Shown: piece by piece, positions 36,243 to 48,670 of the stretch
How positions within the stretch are numbered: the stretch's first letter is position 1
How the letters are laid out: the number at the start of each line of letters is the position of its first letter
Assembly (NCBI RefSeq): GCF_016545825.1
Contig: NC_052617.1
Location: forward strand, 54,007,382 to 54,071,381
DNA from: Eucalyptus grandis
Lineage: Eukaryota; Streptophyta; Magnoliopsida; Myrtales; Myrtaceae
Length of the DNA stretch: 64,000 bases
Direction of reading: 5' to 3'
Notes under the pieces: model-generated
Database searches by the model: none
What the model was told of the DNA's origin: nothing
Seen by the model: only the letters and a program-made list of their open reading frames with translations
Program-made: the position numbers and the translations under genes

Positions 36243-37018
36243 ATAAAGGTTTTGAGTTCAAGGACGCTTTGAGGCGCTGTCAAGTATATGGCACTTTGAG
36301 AAAATAACGGTGGTTCGCGTTTCTTTATTTATTTAGTTTTTTTTTTTTTTTTTTTGAGTTTTTCTTAACAAAAACTGAGCCAATGGGTTGTTGATGTTAG
36401 CGGTGTTGGAGGCCCCAAAGCCCAATAACGATTAATGGACCATTTAACATAGCCATATAGCCCGTGGTGGCAAACCCAACCTGCCCATATTGATCCTGTC
36501 AAGTTCTTGTCTAGTTGCTTGTGACCCATGTGAAAGTGGACTCCCTTTTGATTATGTAATGTTGGGCTGGGTTGTGTTCCGGCTGACTGGGCCTCCTTCT
36601 CTCCAGGCAGTTGAATAGCCTATGTGGAGAGAGGGGGTATTTTTACCTCTGAGGACCATCCCCGATAATTCCCTAGCAAGATGCCCAGCAAGATTATGTT
36701 CTATATTTTTAACACATCGGTGCTTACACATCTTACACCCCAAGTTGATTGTGTATATTTTTCTTCCCCACTGATCAGGAATACCAACGATTTCACACTA
36801 AAATGTTGAACCTTGGTAAAATCTCACTTCAAATCATTCCCACACTAGGTTTTGTTTGGAGGGTCATTGAATGCGTGTCATGACATCATCATGTATCATA
36901 CTACAAGAACAAGAAACTTATGCCTAACCTTCCAATTAAGTATTCCTCTTATTTATTTATTTTTGAGAATCAAGGCATTGTCGAGACATTAAAAAGTTTA
37001 ATTCATCATAATTAATTT

Positions 37019-37808
37019 TTAGGATAAGTATGGTAAAAGTCTTAAAAATTATCGCGAGTGCTATTGAGTCCTAAATTTTTTTAAAAAATACAATAAAATC
37101 TTAAAATTTGTCAAATTAGTGTAATCAAATCTTTACGTTAATTACATTCAATTTGACTAATAAAAAAATACCGATATGACTATTTTTATTATTTTCTCTC
37201 TTGTACATGGCGTTAAGATTAGCTAAAATACTGAAACCACATTGTTCTGATCAAAATCTCAATTTTTAATTTAAATTTTAGTTAAATTAGATTTAAAAAA
37301 TAAAAAAAAAAAACTCAAAAGTTTTGTAAAAACAAAAGAAAAGAACATATAGGCAGCAAGCCTAGGGCTTGGCCGGCGCTCCCCACTTATGGCCGTCAGC
37401 CATCACCGACACCCCACTAGTGATGGGGCGACAGCCAATGGTGGAGGACGGTCTCGTCTTCTTTTTCGCTAGTGGTTTCTTCTCTTTTATCGTGTGTTTT
37501 TTCTTTTTAAATTTTGGATTTTTTAAACTAAATTTAATTAATATTTGGTGTAAAAAAATAGAATTTGGATCAAAATAACGTTGTTTTAGTGCTTTAAGTA
37601 ATTTTAATGCTTCATAAGATCTTTGCGTAGGAGAGATATAATAAAAAAAGAAAAAAAGAAAATTCACATCAGCATTTTTGATAAGTCGGGTGGATGGTAT
37701 TACCGGAAGATCTTGATTACACCCGATTCGACAAATTCTAAGACTTGATTACATATTTGAAAGATTAAAATACTTTCGTGATTAGTTTTAAAAAATTTTA
37801 CTATATTT
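37019..37808. mobile_element. Foldback element with GC-rich core
   Basis: The left arm (ataagtatggtaaaagtctt, later gtcaaattagtgtaatcaaa) mirrors the right arm (reverse complement ataaatatagtaaaattttt, later gaatttgtcgaatcgggtgt and aatcaag). The arms are over 200 bp and diverged. The centre at 37360-37480 is GC-rich (ggccggcgctcccc, atggccgtcagcc) between A- and T-rich flanks. This is the same architecture as the elements at 477, 13034 and 55563. No coding region. Confidence 0.55.
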
Positions 37809-37903
37809 ATGCCCTTTACATTTTTTTTCGCCGAATATGGTTTCCGCGGAGCTCGAAGGAAAGTCGTGCCCATGTGTCCGTCTTTCGGGTTAAAAGCGTG
37901 GGA

Positions 37904-37908
<5 letters not shown>

Positions 37909-37936
<28 letters not shown>
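37909..37936. repeat. (GA)n microsatellite
   Basis: Fourteen uninterrupted GA dinucleotides, followed by a short CAGA run. Confidence 0.95.
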
Positions 37937-37948
<12 letters not shown>

Positions 37949-38589
37949 GGGGTTGCTGTAGTAGGGGAGAATCGCGACGAAGCGGCTTCAGGACAAAGCA
38001 GCGCCACGCGAGCGACGTGACTTTGGAATTGTCCCGATTCGTCGTCCTTTGTCAGATTGACAGTGACCGAGGCCAGACCCGAAATTCGTCCTTTGTTCCG
38101 CTTTGCTCTCGTTGTGTTCTCCTTCCCGCCACTCCGCTCCGCCACGTGCTCCCCTCGCCATTAGCTCCCCTGCGCGCTATCATTATTGCGCCCGGGGATT
38201 GCCGTCCGGAATAAAAGCCGGTTATCATTAATACCGTAATATTGAGTAATAATGTAATATATCTTTCGTCAATTAGCAAACCGGATGGTACGGGATGATT
38301 ATCATAATTAATACATAACATAACAAACATGAAAAATTATGGGCAAAGGCAAGTGCAAGACACATGATCAATTGATGAGACATTGCAATGTTGCTTTTCC
38401 ATCATCTTTTGATCATGGAAACATTTTGTAAGGAATTTGTATAGAAATGGACTATGAATGACCAAAATCCATACTTCTCTACTTTCAAATTTACCTTTCT
38501 CCTTTTCATTGACCGATATTTCATGATATTAATGAACCTTATGCTTATCTTTGTCTCATTTGGAAAGTAAGAAAATAGCGTTATCTTCC

Positions 38590-39041
38590 GCAATGAAAGA
38601 TTATACCTCCCGGCTTTAAAGGACCTCCTTCGTAAAGCTGTCAATGATAAGGCTTTATCATTTCCCAAGGTCTCGGACAACCCCCGTAATAGAAGGATTC
38701 AACTTAGTTGGGGCATCCCCCCTACCATCTTTGATTGATTTTGCGGCCTGGTTTCCCTTCTTGGTGCCTCTCCTCTTCTTCTCCTCTTTATTTCTTTCCC
38801 TTGTGCGGGCCACTGTGTTTATGCGCTCTTTGCCTGTGCTGTTTTTTCTGCATTGTATCTCTCTTGCAGCTCTCCCCCCCTCCCTTCTTTCCTTTCTCTT
38901 GGCCCTGGCCCCCTCCCACTCGTTTGGATTTGTTGTCCTTCTGAGTGTGATTTGGCGCCGGTTCCCCTCCCTTTGCTGTACTTCTGTATAGCTTTTGTGC
39001 AAAAAGTCTATATACCTATTACCCTTTTACCAAAAAAAAAA
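38590..39041 (+). mobile_element. 3' end of a LINE retrotransposon (candidate)
   Basis: The sequence ends with an A-run at 39032-39041 preceded by CTATTACCCTTTTACC, a typical plant LINE tail, after about 280 bp of C/T-rich 3' UTR-like sequence. Just upstream a short frame reads DLLRKAVNDKALSFPKVSDN and continues to a LSWGIPP motif like the entry to the RNase H domain of plant LINE ORF2. It then stops, so the copy is 5'-truncated and internally deleted. I could not find the target duplication. Confidence 0.5.
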
Positions 39042-40570
39042 CAAGTTAGAGATAAAAGACGGACAATATTGTAAAATCTTCGCTCAAGTTAGATAAAGGA
39101 ATAAGAGGAAGTCTCTATCAATTTCAACGACTAAACTTCGATTTTACTAAGAATTATTACTAAGCACCCAACAGAGGGCGGGCTTGCTCATGATAGCAAA
39201 AAGAGAAAAAGCAAATGTCATGAATCTTACATTTGGAAAAGACCCAACTAGTTTTGACAATCCCCGAATTGTTTCCTTTCTCCTCTCATTCAATTTGTAT
39301 AATATAAAAAAGCCGGGCACGTTTTGTAATTGGCGATTGCCCAAAAGTTTGTTTCTTTGCCGGAGGGACAAGGAAGCATCCAAGGAGATCCACGTATATA
39401 CTGTCCTTGTCATCTTATAACTATAAGTTTTAAATTAAATGTTAATTTATGCTTTCGATGATTCGGATCTCCATCCTAAGTGAATAAAAAACCATCCCAC
39501 TCATCTCATAGAATGATACAAAACATGAAATAATTCCGACTTTGATTTTGATGACATGAAAAAATAATTTTTTTTTCTCCCGCATCTCAGGATATTACTA
39601 TAATTTATTTCTTAATTCATACCTACAAGTAAATTACGATATTGCCTTTTATGGTAGTAATTGTGGTGGGAAAAGTTATGCAAAATCGGAATGTGTATGG
39701 CAAATTTATCTTAAAATGATCTTTTGACCACAAAAAATTCCAAATGAGTACATTTATGACAATTTCATATTTAATTAGTTTTTGTTAAATTTTATAGTTA
39801 AATTGCTAAATTAGATAATACGCGATAGGATATATCGGTAATTTAATATAAATCTAACGGAAATTAATAGAGGTATAAACATTATATATGTATCAGATTG
39901 AGATTTTTTTAATAGTATGTAAATTTATTATGGTATATCTATTTGAAATTTTTGAGATATTAACGTAGAAAAAGAAATAGAAAGTAAAGGATATGAAGTT
40001 GTCATTGGAGATAGGCAAAGACTAGCAGCCGCTTGTCCGAATATAATCGGGCTCCACAGGACCACTGTCCACGTAATGCCACCACCAGTAAAGAGAAGCA
40101 ACCCATTATAAGTAAAATAATATAATATAATATAAGATCAGCAAAAAGAACAAAGAAGGAAGAAAGAAAGAAGGAAAGAAAGAAAAAGAGTGAGCAACAT
40201 CGCAATACCAGGATCATGGCAAAAATCCACATCTGTTCATGTGGATAAACACCGGTGCCTTAACCTCATCGTCCACCTACTCTCCCTCTCCCTCTCCCTC
40301 TCCCTAGTCCCCTCCCTCTTTTACTTTTTCCTCCCTACTTTACACAGGTGAAACTCACCATGGAAAGCCATCTTCATCATCATCTTCTTCTTCTTCTTCT
40401 TCTCCTCCTTCCGTAGAGAGAGAGAGAGAGAGAGAGAGAGAAGGATCCATGAGCACTCCCATGCTCAACCTCAGCCAAGAAAAGAAAAGCAGACAGACCC
40501 AAAGGCCCATCATCCCGGACGGAGCGGATACAGAGGTTGGCTGGATCAGCGGCTGCCGGGGCCGACGACC
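39042..40570. other. Intergenic and AAA-ATPase 5' flank
   Basis: AT-rich intergenic sequence with no gene. From about 40270 to 40442 the CT-rich tracts, (CTT)n and an interrupted (GA)n run form a likely promoter/5' UTR for the AAA-ATPase gene. Confidence 0.45.
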
Positions 40571-42113
40571 ATGCGGATGCTGATGGCCACCATCATGCCG
40601 CCGACGATGATGGAAATGTGGGCGACCATGGGCTCGGCCCTCGCCAGCTTCATGTTCATCTGGGCCATCATCCGGCAGTACTGCCCCTACGAGCTCCGCC
40701 GCTACGTCGAGAAGCACCCACCACCTCACCGCCTGCTTCCAACCTTACATCAAGATCTCCATCCACGAGTACACTGGCGACCGGCTCCGGCGCGAGGGCC
40801 TACGCCGCCGTGGAGGCCCTACCTGAGCAAGAACACCTCCAAGAGCGCCAGGCGGCTCAAGGCCGAGCTGGGCAAGGACAGCAACAACGTGGTCCTGACC
40901 ATCGAGGAGTCCGAGAGGGTCACCGACGAGTACCAGGGGGTCAAGGTCTGGTGGGCCTCGAACAAGATCGCGTCGCCGCCGCAGCGGTCCCTGACTTACT
41001 ACCCGGAGCAGGAGAAGAGGTTCTACAGGCTGACATTCCACAAGAAGCACAGGGAGGTCATCGCCGAGTCCTATCTGAAGCACGTGATCAAAGAAGGGAA
41101 GGAGATAAGATCGAGAAATAGGCAGAGGAAGCTGTTCACGAACTCGCCGGGTTACAAGTGGCTGTCCATGAAGTCCACAATGTGGAGCCATATCGCTTTC
41201 GAGCACCCGGCCACCTTCGACACCCATGGCCATGGCCCCCGAGAAGAAGAGGGACATTTTGGAGGACTTGGTGACGTTTAGCAAGAGCAGGATTTCTACG
41301 CCAGGATCAGGAAGGCTTGGAAGCGGGGTTACCTCCTGTACGGGCCTCCCGGCACGGGCAAGTCGACCATGATCGCCGCCATGGCGAATTTCCTCCACTA
41401 CGACGTGTACGACCTCGAGCTCACGGCGGTCAAGGACAACACCGATCTCCGGAAGCTGTTGATCGAGACGACGAGCAAGTCCATCATCGTGATCGAGGAC
41501 ATCGACTGCTCTCTCGACCTCACGGGCAGAGGAAGAAGAAGGGCGAGAAGCTGCCAGTGGAGGACGACAACGTGGACAAGCTCAACAAGGATGTTCCCAG
41601 GAAAGACTCGTATGAAGATACCACCAGCAGGGTCACCCTTTCAGGGCTCTTGAATTTCATCGATGGGTTGTGGTCTGCCTGTGGAGGAGAGGATCATTGT
41701 CTTCACCACCAACTACGTGGAGAAGTTGGACCCTGCGCTGATCAGGAGGGGCAGGATGGACAAGCACATCGAGCTTTCGTATTGCTGTTTCGAGGGGTTC
41801 AAGGTGCTGGCAAAGAACTACCTCAGCCTCGAGACGCATGCGATGTTCGATGCGGTTCGCGGCTTGATGAGTGAAGTGAAGATCACTCCTGCCGATGTTG
41901 CCGAGAACCTCGCGCCCAAATCCCCGAACGATGATGCCGAGAAATGTCTCGAGGTTGATTCAGGCCCTCGAGGAAGCAGAAGGAAACGGGCTGCCGCCGC
42001 CAAGAGCCAGCGAATCCAGAGACGAGGCTGTCGAGGAAGGCGCGCAAGGAGGTGCCGAATCGAGAGACGGGGCTGGGGCTGCCAAGAAGATGCGGTGCCA
42101 GACGAAGGACTGA
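40571..42113 (+). CDS. AAA-ATPase, ASD/BCS1-like family (frameshifted)
   Basis: Single-exon plant AAA-ATPase of the ASD (ATPase-in-seed-development) / BCS1-like group. These are membrane-anchored and reported in mitochondria or ER. The start is 40571 or 40595; the latter (MPPTMMEMWATMGSALASF) fits the family better. A membrane segment follows (ALASFMFIWAII). The ASD N-terminal domain has EGVKVWW-like text (QGVKVWW) and RQRKLFTN...STMWSH. The AAA core has Walker A GPPGTGKST at 41342-41368, Walker B IIVIEDIDCSLD near 41481, LLNFIDGLWSACGGE, FTTNYVEKLDPALI and RRGRMDKHIE. It ends CQTKD. There are at least seven frame breaks (about 40792, 40825, 41224, 41293, 41525, 41685 and 41953). Most are an extra or missing base in runs of G or C (for example GAGGCC read as GAGGGCC). 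Every catalytic motif survives, so I favour assembly error over a dead gene. Confidence 0.85.
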
Positions 42114-43146
42114 TCGGAAACGAGCTTCAGCATTTGCAGCATCATCTTTCACGGTAAAACTGATTATCATGCCACAAGAAGCCATGATGATCTTTGGTCT
42201 GGAGGGTAATTTGATGAAATGCCTTTTGTAAGTTTTCGAGAAAGAAGGAATATGTCGAGGCGACGTGTGCTTAGAGGTCCAAAGAGTTGATCGTTTTCTT
42301 ATTTGTCTATGCTTTTACTTTTCTGGAAAGCTTATGCTGTTTCCTAGAAATCCTTTATGGCTCTCTAATATTGGCCCCATCATATTATCCAGTGAACATG
42401 GAACAAGATGGCTTCACTCGAACAGAGAATTTCAAGTACTTCAAACAGTTTCTTGACCACTAAGAACTGAAAATCAGTGCCACAAATGATATACAACAAG
42501 CCAACTAGCCAGAGAAAGAGTTCCAATACAGCATCCTTCGAACCCAAATTGCCAGAGGCAGATTACCATTGGATCACTAAAGATGACAAAGCAAACGGGG
42601 ACCATAATAAAATATTTCGGCTCAAGCATTATTTATGCAACACTTGCTCGGCCGGCACTCGCACTAACCAAATCGACGTACTAAATCGGGCTCCATTGTT
42701 TGGCTAACGATGCCACTTTAATTTCATGAAAAAGTGCACTGGCCTCTGAGGTGTGATGCAGTTGTCTGTGTTATGGACTGAGGACCACCATCAAAGGCTG
42801 AGGCTGGGCAATTTTCAATAGGCTGATCAATCTTCAATCTCTGCTCACTGACCACATGATTTTCTAACTCTTGCCTTCCAACTGAAGGTCCCACTGAGAT
42901 CTTCTTCGCTCATTGCTCGATCCAGCTTCTCCTAATATTATGGTTCTATCTGAATACATTCATGCATCTTGTCAATTTGGCAAATCAATGCACTTGAAGA
43001 ACCCCAAATTGAACTTCCATAAGAAAGATAAAAAGTGACCATTATTACCAACAACTTATGGTGCCTCCTCACCTTTAAGACCGACCACAATCAAACTTGA
43101 GCAAACCACTTCAGGAAGTAATCTACCACATCAATAAACTAACTAT
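42114..43146. other. Intergenic between convergent genes
   Basis: This holds the 3' flanks of the AAA-ATPase (plus) and the NFD4-like gene (minus). No coding region was recognised; the open frames at 42265-42707 lack family features. Confidence 0.45.
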
Positions 43147-45290
43147 TCACAACCTTGAGAATGTTGTATTCGTCCTCTGAAGTATAACCTGGCTGTAGAA
43201 GTATCTTGTCCTGAAGAATAATAGCAACGCCGCAAGAGAAACCCAAAAGAGTAGCACACATAATGAAGAAAAGACAACATGAAGCATTTTGTTCCTTTAC
43301 ATTTAGCCCTTCCCGGATGCTTCTTTGTCATTAAATATACCCAATCACTCTAATGGAAGACATATGATCCAACAGGGTTTGCCATGGTGATGGTATTGAA
43401 TATGGTGCCCATATGACCCACGAAGAATATCTCAGATGTTATCAATCGGCATCAGTGACCATTGTGAGCCATAACAAATACCCACCAAAAACTGAGCCCA
43501 CGTACAGAGCACCAGGCAGGCCAGAACCAATGATCACATGACCAACGGTGAGAGCAGCTAGGTTATGGCCATGAACAATGGCCGAGCCCACCCTCTGGCA
43601 TGTAAAAAGAAGTCTGATACAAATCCGGCCCGAAGCGACCGAGAAAGTTCCATATGCTCCACAAGGAGATCATACTGTTCACTTCTTCGCTGTTGTAACA
43701 GAGATCCTCTAGCTGGCTGATGTTATTAATCGTGGCTAGTCCTGAGCCCATACCACATGCCATGGCCAGAAATAATAACCAAAAGTCGACAGTCGCAACT
43801 TGCAACAATCAATGTCTCTTTCAAGCTGCTGGTCATTGTTGTCATTTTTACTGATTTCTTCATTAATGTCACCAGGCAGAATCCGATAATCGGAACCAGT
43901 CGGATCTTCTTCTCCATCATAAACCTTCTTGTAGTGTTCTAGCCGTCAAGGTCGCTAGTCTCATCCACACTTACAATTGACGGCGTCTGCTCAGCAATCC
44001 CAAAATCTCCTTGCAGGGCTCTAGCAGCAACAAAAACAGGCAAGAATAGCAACAGAAGCAACAAAACTAACGCTGAGAGATGCAACAAGAACGTCCACTT
44101 GAAGATGTTTTCCAATATTATAACAACCATGAATGAGCTGCAACAACGAGAGCAACCAAAGGACAAAGCATATAGGTGTTTCTTCTCTTCTGATGTGCTC
44201 TTGTATATTCTATACGAACCCCAGAAATAGCAGAGCATTAATTGTGGGTAATAAGGCAAGCATCAGGAGAAATGCGGCAGGGTTATTGTTTGAATACTGT
44301 CTGATATATTTGGATCAGTATAGCTCCACTTAAACCGATAAATCCCTACAAAAGGAAAGAATCAACAACTATCCAGCTAAACTTATTAACTATAAAATGT
44401 GGTGAAGCAAAGCCAAAAAACACAATGGCAGAGGGAGTAGATAGAACATTTTTTAAAAATATAGACAATCTTGTTCTCAATGATTTGTCCAATTTCCACA
44501 GGTTTGAACTATTTAAAGTGCCTCTTAAGCGCTCAATAAAACTGTCCATCCACAAATTGCAATATAGTCTTTCAAGTTTCTGCTGCACTTGCATCAAGAT
44601 CAAAAACCAGTTTTACTAGTAAGTTCGAAACAAAAGCTACAGTTTCAGCTGATGACATGATGCAATATATGGGATCACATCAACAAACATCAAAAACCCC
44701 AATTCTTGTATCATTAAGAAGCATCAGTCAAGGTTAAAATTTTTAATTCAAATAAGTGAAAAGAAATTAAATTTAAAATAACAATGACCAATCCACCAAG
44801 TTAAATTCACACTCAATCAATCACCTTCATGATCCCGACAGCAGTACCGCTATACTCAGGGAAGTTGCGGACTGCCGTGACCACATCGGCGGTGTTGAAG
44901 AAGCTCTGCGCATGCGCTGCGACCAACATGAACACGCACACGGCCGCAAGCAGGAGGCCGGCTCAAGATCCCCGGCGACGGATGCCCACAACAAGGAGTA
45001 GCCCACGAGGTTCTGGGCCGCTCCGGCGGGTGGACCACCCACGGCCCGCCACGGCGGCGGCGGATCATTGGCGTGGGAGTAGAGGATGCCGGAGAGGACG
45101 CCGCCAGTTGGCGCCGAAGTCATGAAGACGGAGATGGTGTCGAGGGTGGACTGGGGTAGCCCTGGGTGGACTTGAGGCTTGGGAGTAGACGGAGAAGGTG
45201 TAGAGGGCCGCTGGTGCACTGGATCAGGATGCTCGCCGCGGTCGACGCCCACTTTATCAGCTTCTCCTCGTGCCGTCGGCGGGTCTCCAT
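43147..45290 (-). CDS. NFD4-like major facilitator (Nodulin-like) protein, frameshifted
   Basis: Multi-pass membrane transporter of the plant Nodulin-like/MFS group that includes NUCLEAR FUSION DEFECTIVE 4. Substrate is unknown for most members. Exon 1 (45290-44825) starts METRRRHEEKLIKWASTAAS and covers the Nodulin-like domain (LIQCTSGPL, KSTQGY, QSTLDTISVF, GVLSGILYSHA). It ends at a GTGATT donor after the GTAVGIMK codons. Exon 2 (44345-43147) starts GFIGLSGAILIQIYQTVFK and continues through IYKSTSEEKKHLYALSFGC and VVIILENIFKW. The MFS half has DFWLLFLAMACGMGSGLATI, SLWSIWNFLGRFG and GHMGTIFNTITMANPVGSY. About twelve membrane segments are expected. The frame breaks in many places in both exons (near 45190, 45130, 44275, 43950, 43800, 43650 and 43450). 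The residues remain recognisable across each break. The choice between a sequencing-error-laden gene and a pseudogene is open. Confidence 0.8.
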
Positions 45291-46280
45291 CTTTCTCGGA
45301 TAGGAGGTGGCCGCCGCCGCGGCCGCCGCTGCCGCCGTCTTCTTGAGTTTTGGTGCTGTGGCGTTGTCGGGTGGGATTTGACTTTGGGTAATGATCGATG
45401 TTTTTCTTGGTTCCACTGTGTCTTGTCGTCTTCGCGGATGACGACGACGATCATGGCAGGTGGGAGAACACTGGGCCGTGTGGCCTCCCACGTGGCCAAG
45501 TCCTGCCTGGCTAGTTCATACCTCCACCTCCACTCCGGAGCGAGCAATGATTTCCGACACGACAAAAGGAGACTCGATGGCACCTGTCTGTACGAACGTC
45601 TCGTTATCTTGAATGCACGTTTGGATCTTATCCATTCATGATCGACTCCAGTTGTCTGAAACCGGGCGAAATTCTAACCGAGATGTTACGCATCTTAGAT
45701 TCATCTGCTCCAAATTAGATGAACAGTATGCTTTTCACTGGAGATTTTGTCGTGTCTTTTTCTTTCTGCATCGATGCATTTAAACCGTCAGTTTGCGAAT
45801 TCTGTGTTATTTTCGTAAATTTTCTATTTTCTTCTCGAAAGAGTAAAGGCACTAAAGAATAATCATATGGATGCGTAGAATAAAGTTGGCTGAAGCTTTA
45901 GTGATTCGAAGATTAAATATGCAATCATTTTTTTAATTATTGGATCCAGGTCTGGTATTTCTTTTATTTCTTTTATTTTCTGATGCGACAGTGAAGTAAC
46001 TTGACATCTAATCAACGTCGTTGGAGGGTTGTAGACTTGTCTTAGGCAGAACGCATTGTCATCGGTGACAACAAAAAACTACATAAGGTCGTATGTGAGA
46101 GTTGCCGCGGGATGCCATCATGCCGAAGGTCCGTGGCCACCTCACCTGAATGTGATCCTATGGATGATCGGGTATGAACCCTCTGATCGAAACTCATCCC
46201 AGTATAGTGGGTTTCCATTTCCTGTCGATTTTCAAACTCAGAAGCACTTTGTCCCATGAGCATCCGAATGCTTAGGAATT
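45291..46280. other. NFD4-like 5' flank and intergenic
   Basis: Likely promoter and leader of the minus-strand transporter gene, followed by AT-rich intergenic sequence. The open frames across 45270-45640 are shadows of GC-rich leader sequence. An unassigned moderately GC-rich patch lies at 46030-46260. Confidence 0.4.
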
Positions 46281-46749
46281 TGTTAAAATTTTTTTTTTTG
46301 GATGTGTGCGCTGCGGAAACATGATTTTGGTATTAGTTATAGTTTTTAGTTAGCTATGTTTGCACGTGTATATTATATTTTGTAGAGGATTGACAAGGGA
46401 TAAAATAGGATAATTGAAGGAAAAGAACATGGGATATGAAATAGTTTCATTAGTTGGATAAAATAATTTTACAATAGTTGAAGGAAGTGTTGGTGGAGAA
46501 GCTTCATGATTATGGAGTATTATCTCATGCTCCTCTTACTCTTCTAACATTTGTTGTTCTACTATGCTCTCCCCTCTTTCTTATTTATAGGGTGCTCTAC
46601 CAACATTCTAGATTTGTGTAGAATGTTGTCCACTTTGACTTAACCAGAGTTCTAGATTGTAGTTTATCCTCTCTTCTTCTATCTACACATGTGCTTCTAC
46701 ATTTTCTTTTCTTCCAAAAACTTCATCTAGGAATTCTAGAAGTTTAGCA
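46281..46749 (-). repeat. 3' LTR of the TRIM-like element
   Basis: The plus-strand text starts TGTTAAAATTTTT and ends GAAGTTTAGCA. It is about 90% alike to the repeat at 47221, with several small indels. Confidence 0.8.
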
Positions 46750-47220
46750 ACTCTAGAAAATTCTAGAAAATGGATCACCATTTCCAACTATCCATTTCGG
46801 GATACTTCGGTTATTGTAATTTGTCCCATGTCTTTTATTCCATCTTCGTCCACGATCCCTTGCATTCTCTTGTCGAATTACTTGCGCTTGCCTTTGAACA
46901 TGCATGACGTTTCTTCAACGATGTCCCATATGCCTTGGGGCGCTCTTAGTTGTAGTTGTTAGCTTAGCTCGACTCGCTCTCGTAGGCTCGGCTCGGCTCC
47001 GGCTGGTTGCAGCCTCCGGCGGCTCTGTTGGCTTTCGCTCGGGCTTTGGTCTTTGATTTTGGCTGAACGCTCGGCTCGGTGGCTCTCACTCGGTTGCTCG
47101 GGCTGGTCTTTGATTCGGCTCCGGCTCGCTTTAGCTCGGTAGCTCTTGCGGGCTCGGCCTTTTAGTTGAGGATGGTGAGGACAAACGCCTATAATCTCGA
47201 TATGCTTGGCTACGATACCA

Positions 47221-47675
47221 TGTTAAAATTTTTGGATGTGTGCTACGGAAGCATGGTTTTGGTATTAGTTATAGTTTTTGGTTAGCTACGTTGTAAGTGT
47301 ATAGTATATTTTGTAGAGGATGAACAAGGGATAAAATAGGATAATTGAAGGACAAAGAACATCGGATATGGGAAATAGTTTCATTAGTTGAATAAAATAA
47401 TTTTACAATAGTTGAAGGAAGTGTTGGTGGAGGAGCTTCATGATATGGAGTATTATTTCATGCTCTTCTTACTCTTCTAACATTGTTGTTCTACTATGCT
47501 CTCCCTCTTTCCTATTTATAGCATTCTAGATTTGTGTAGAATGTTGTCCACTTGGCTTAATCTAGAGAGTTCTAGATCGTAGTTTATCCTCTCTTCTTAT
47601 AGAGAGATCTACACATGTGCTTCTACATTTTTCTCTTTCTTCCAAAACCTTCGTCTAGGAATTCTAGAAGTTTAG
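47221..47675 (-). repeat. 5' LTR of the TRIM-like element
   Basis: The plus-strand text starts TGTTAAAATTTTTGGATGTG immediately after the primer-binding site complement. It ends near GAAGTTTAG, where the terminal CA is lost. Confidence 0.8.
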
Positions 47676-48103
47676 AAGGACATATGCATCTGCTAAAAGC
47701 CTAATGACAGAGCAATGTTGCTACTAGAACACATATATTCCCTCACTATTCCTGTGATGATGATGGGGATAAAGATGCATCAGAGGCGCAGAGGCAATCC
47801 TCAGAAGTTACCCTGCCCATTATAAAACTTCGAACGTCTTCGATTCTTTAACTTCTGCACCTGATAAAACACATAATTCTGGTCGTGTTCGACATTTGTT
47901 GGGTCGAAAACAGAGATAGCACAACAACTGAACGAGAGAGAATGCCACGCAGAAAGCAAACAATATTGGAAAACTGCTCCATATGGACAAATCGAAGCCA
48001 ACGAATGATTTGATCGATCTCTCTCTCTCCCCTAAGAAAAACGAGAGAGAAATAAGGGTACTCCGTAGCGGCCAGAATTTTACTTGGTCCGAAATGCAAA
48101 TAC
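47676..48103. other. Sequence left of the scaffold gap, no gene seen
   Basis: No coding region was recognised. The upstream exons of the partial gene at 48457 could lie here or in the gap, but I could not identify any. Confidence 0.35.
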
Positions 48104-48203
48104 NNNNNNNNNNNNNNNNNNNNNNNNNNNNNNNNNNNNNNNNNNNNNNNNNNNNNNNNNNNNNNNNNNNNNNNNNNNNNNNNNNNNNNNNNNNNNNNNN
48201 NNN
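48104..48203. other. Assembly gap (100 N)
   Basis: Exactly 100 consecutive Ns, a conventional placeholder, so the true distance is unknown. Confidence 0.99.
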
Positions 48204-48456
48204 TACGTGAGAACAAAGTGTCTTTCTCGGCTTTTGCCAACCTGATTGATGTTCTTTAAAATCTTACATTCTCGATTGAGCGGAATAAAACCATAAATCC
48301 TCAATTGTCTAAGGATCAAAATCTTTAGTCATGTTTCTGCACTTGTCATGATATGTCAGATAACAAAAAGATTCTGACACCGACTTAAATACTCTTAGTT
48401 TTGCTATAGTTCAGTCAAGAAGCTTATTCTCTTTTCATGATCCTCTTTCTTTGCAG

Positions 48457-48670
48457 GGAAGCACTTTTATCCTTTCTTGATGATGAAGTTAATGTACCTT
48501 CGTCACATTGGGCCTGGAGTCTTGGTAGGGCAAGCATGGCAAGAAGGAAAGAATTTGCAGCAAGTGCCTCAAAAGTTGTGCAGCGAAATTCTGATGGTGA
48601 AGGATTATGCAGTTTGCTGAGGACCTATCGGCATCGAATTTCTGCCCCTGCCTCTGCACTGCTCTTCTAA
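48457..48670 (+). CDS. Probable 3' terminal exon of an unidentified gene
   Basis: A CT-rich tract ending ttctttgcag precedes 48457. The frame then runs to a stop at 48668-48670. It reads EALLSFLDDEVNVPSSHWAW, continues with basic and Ser-rich text (ASMARRKEFAASASKVVQ) and ends SAPASALLF. The acceptor, balanced composition and lack of interruption support a real last exon of about 71 codons. I do not recognise the family. The rest of the gene would lie upstream, possibly in the gap. It could also be a chance frame. Confidence 0.4.

Larger units (their letters stand above)
46281..47675 (-). mobile_element. TRIM-like non-autonomous LTR retrotransposon
   Basis: Two direct repeats of about 460 bp flank a non-coding interior of about 470 bp. 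On the plus strand GCTACGATACCA at 47209-47220 directly abuts the right repeat. Its reverse complement, TGGTATCGTAGC, is a methionine-tRNA-type primer-binding site, so the element reads on the minus strand with the right repeat as 5' LTR. The interior has no open protein and contains a GC-rich stretch (46970-47165) of imperfect 'ggctcggctc' repeats. Total length of about 1.4 kb with no gag or pol matches the TRIM/small-LARD class. I could not find a clean target duplication, and no obvious polypurine tract stands at the other end. Confidence 0.75.

Noticed and set aside
40357..40445. CRISPR-like or regulatory array in the CTT/GA repeats
   Set aside because: Simple microsatellites in a plant 5' flank; no spacer structure.
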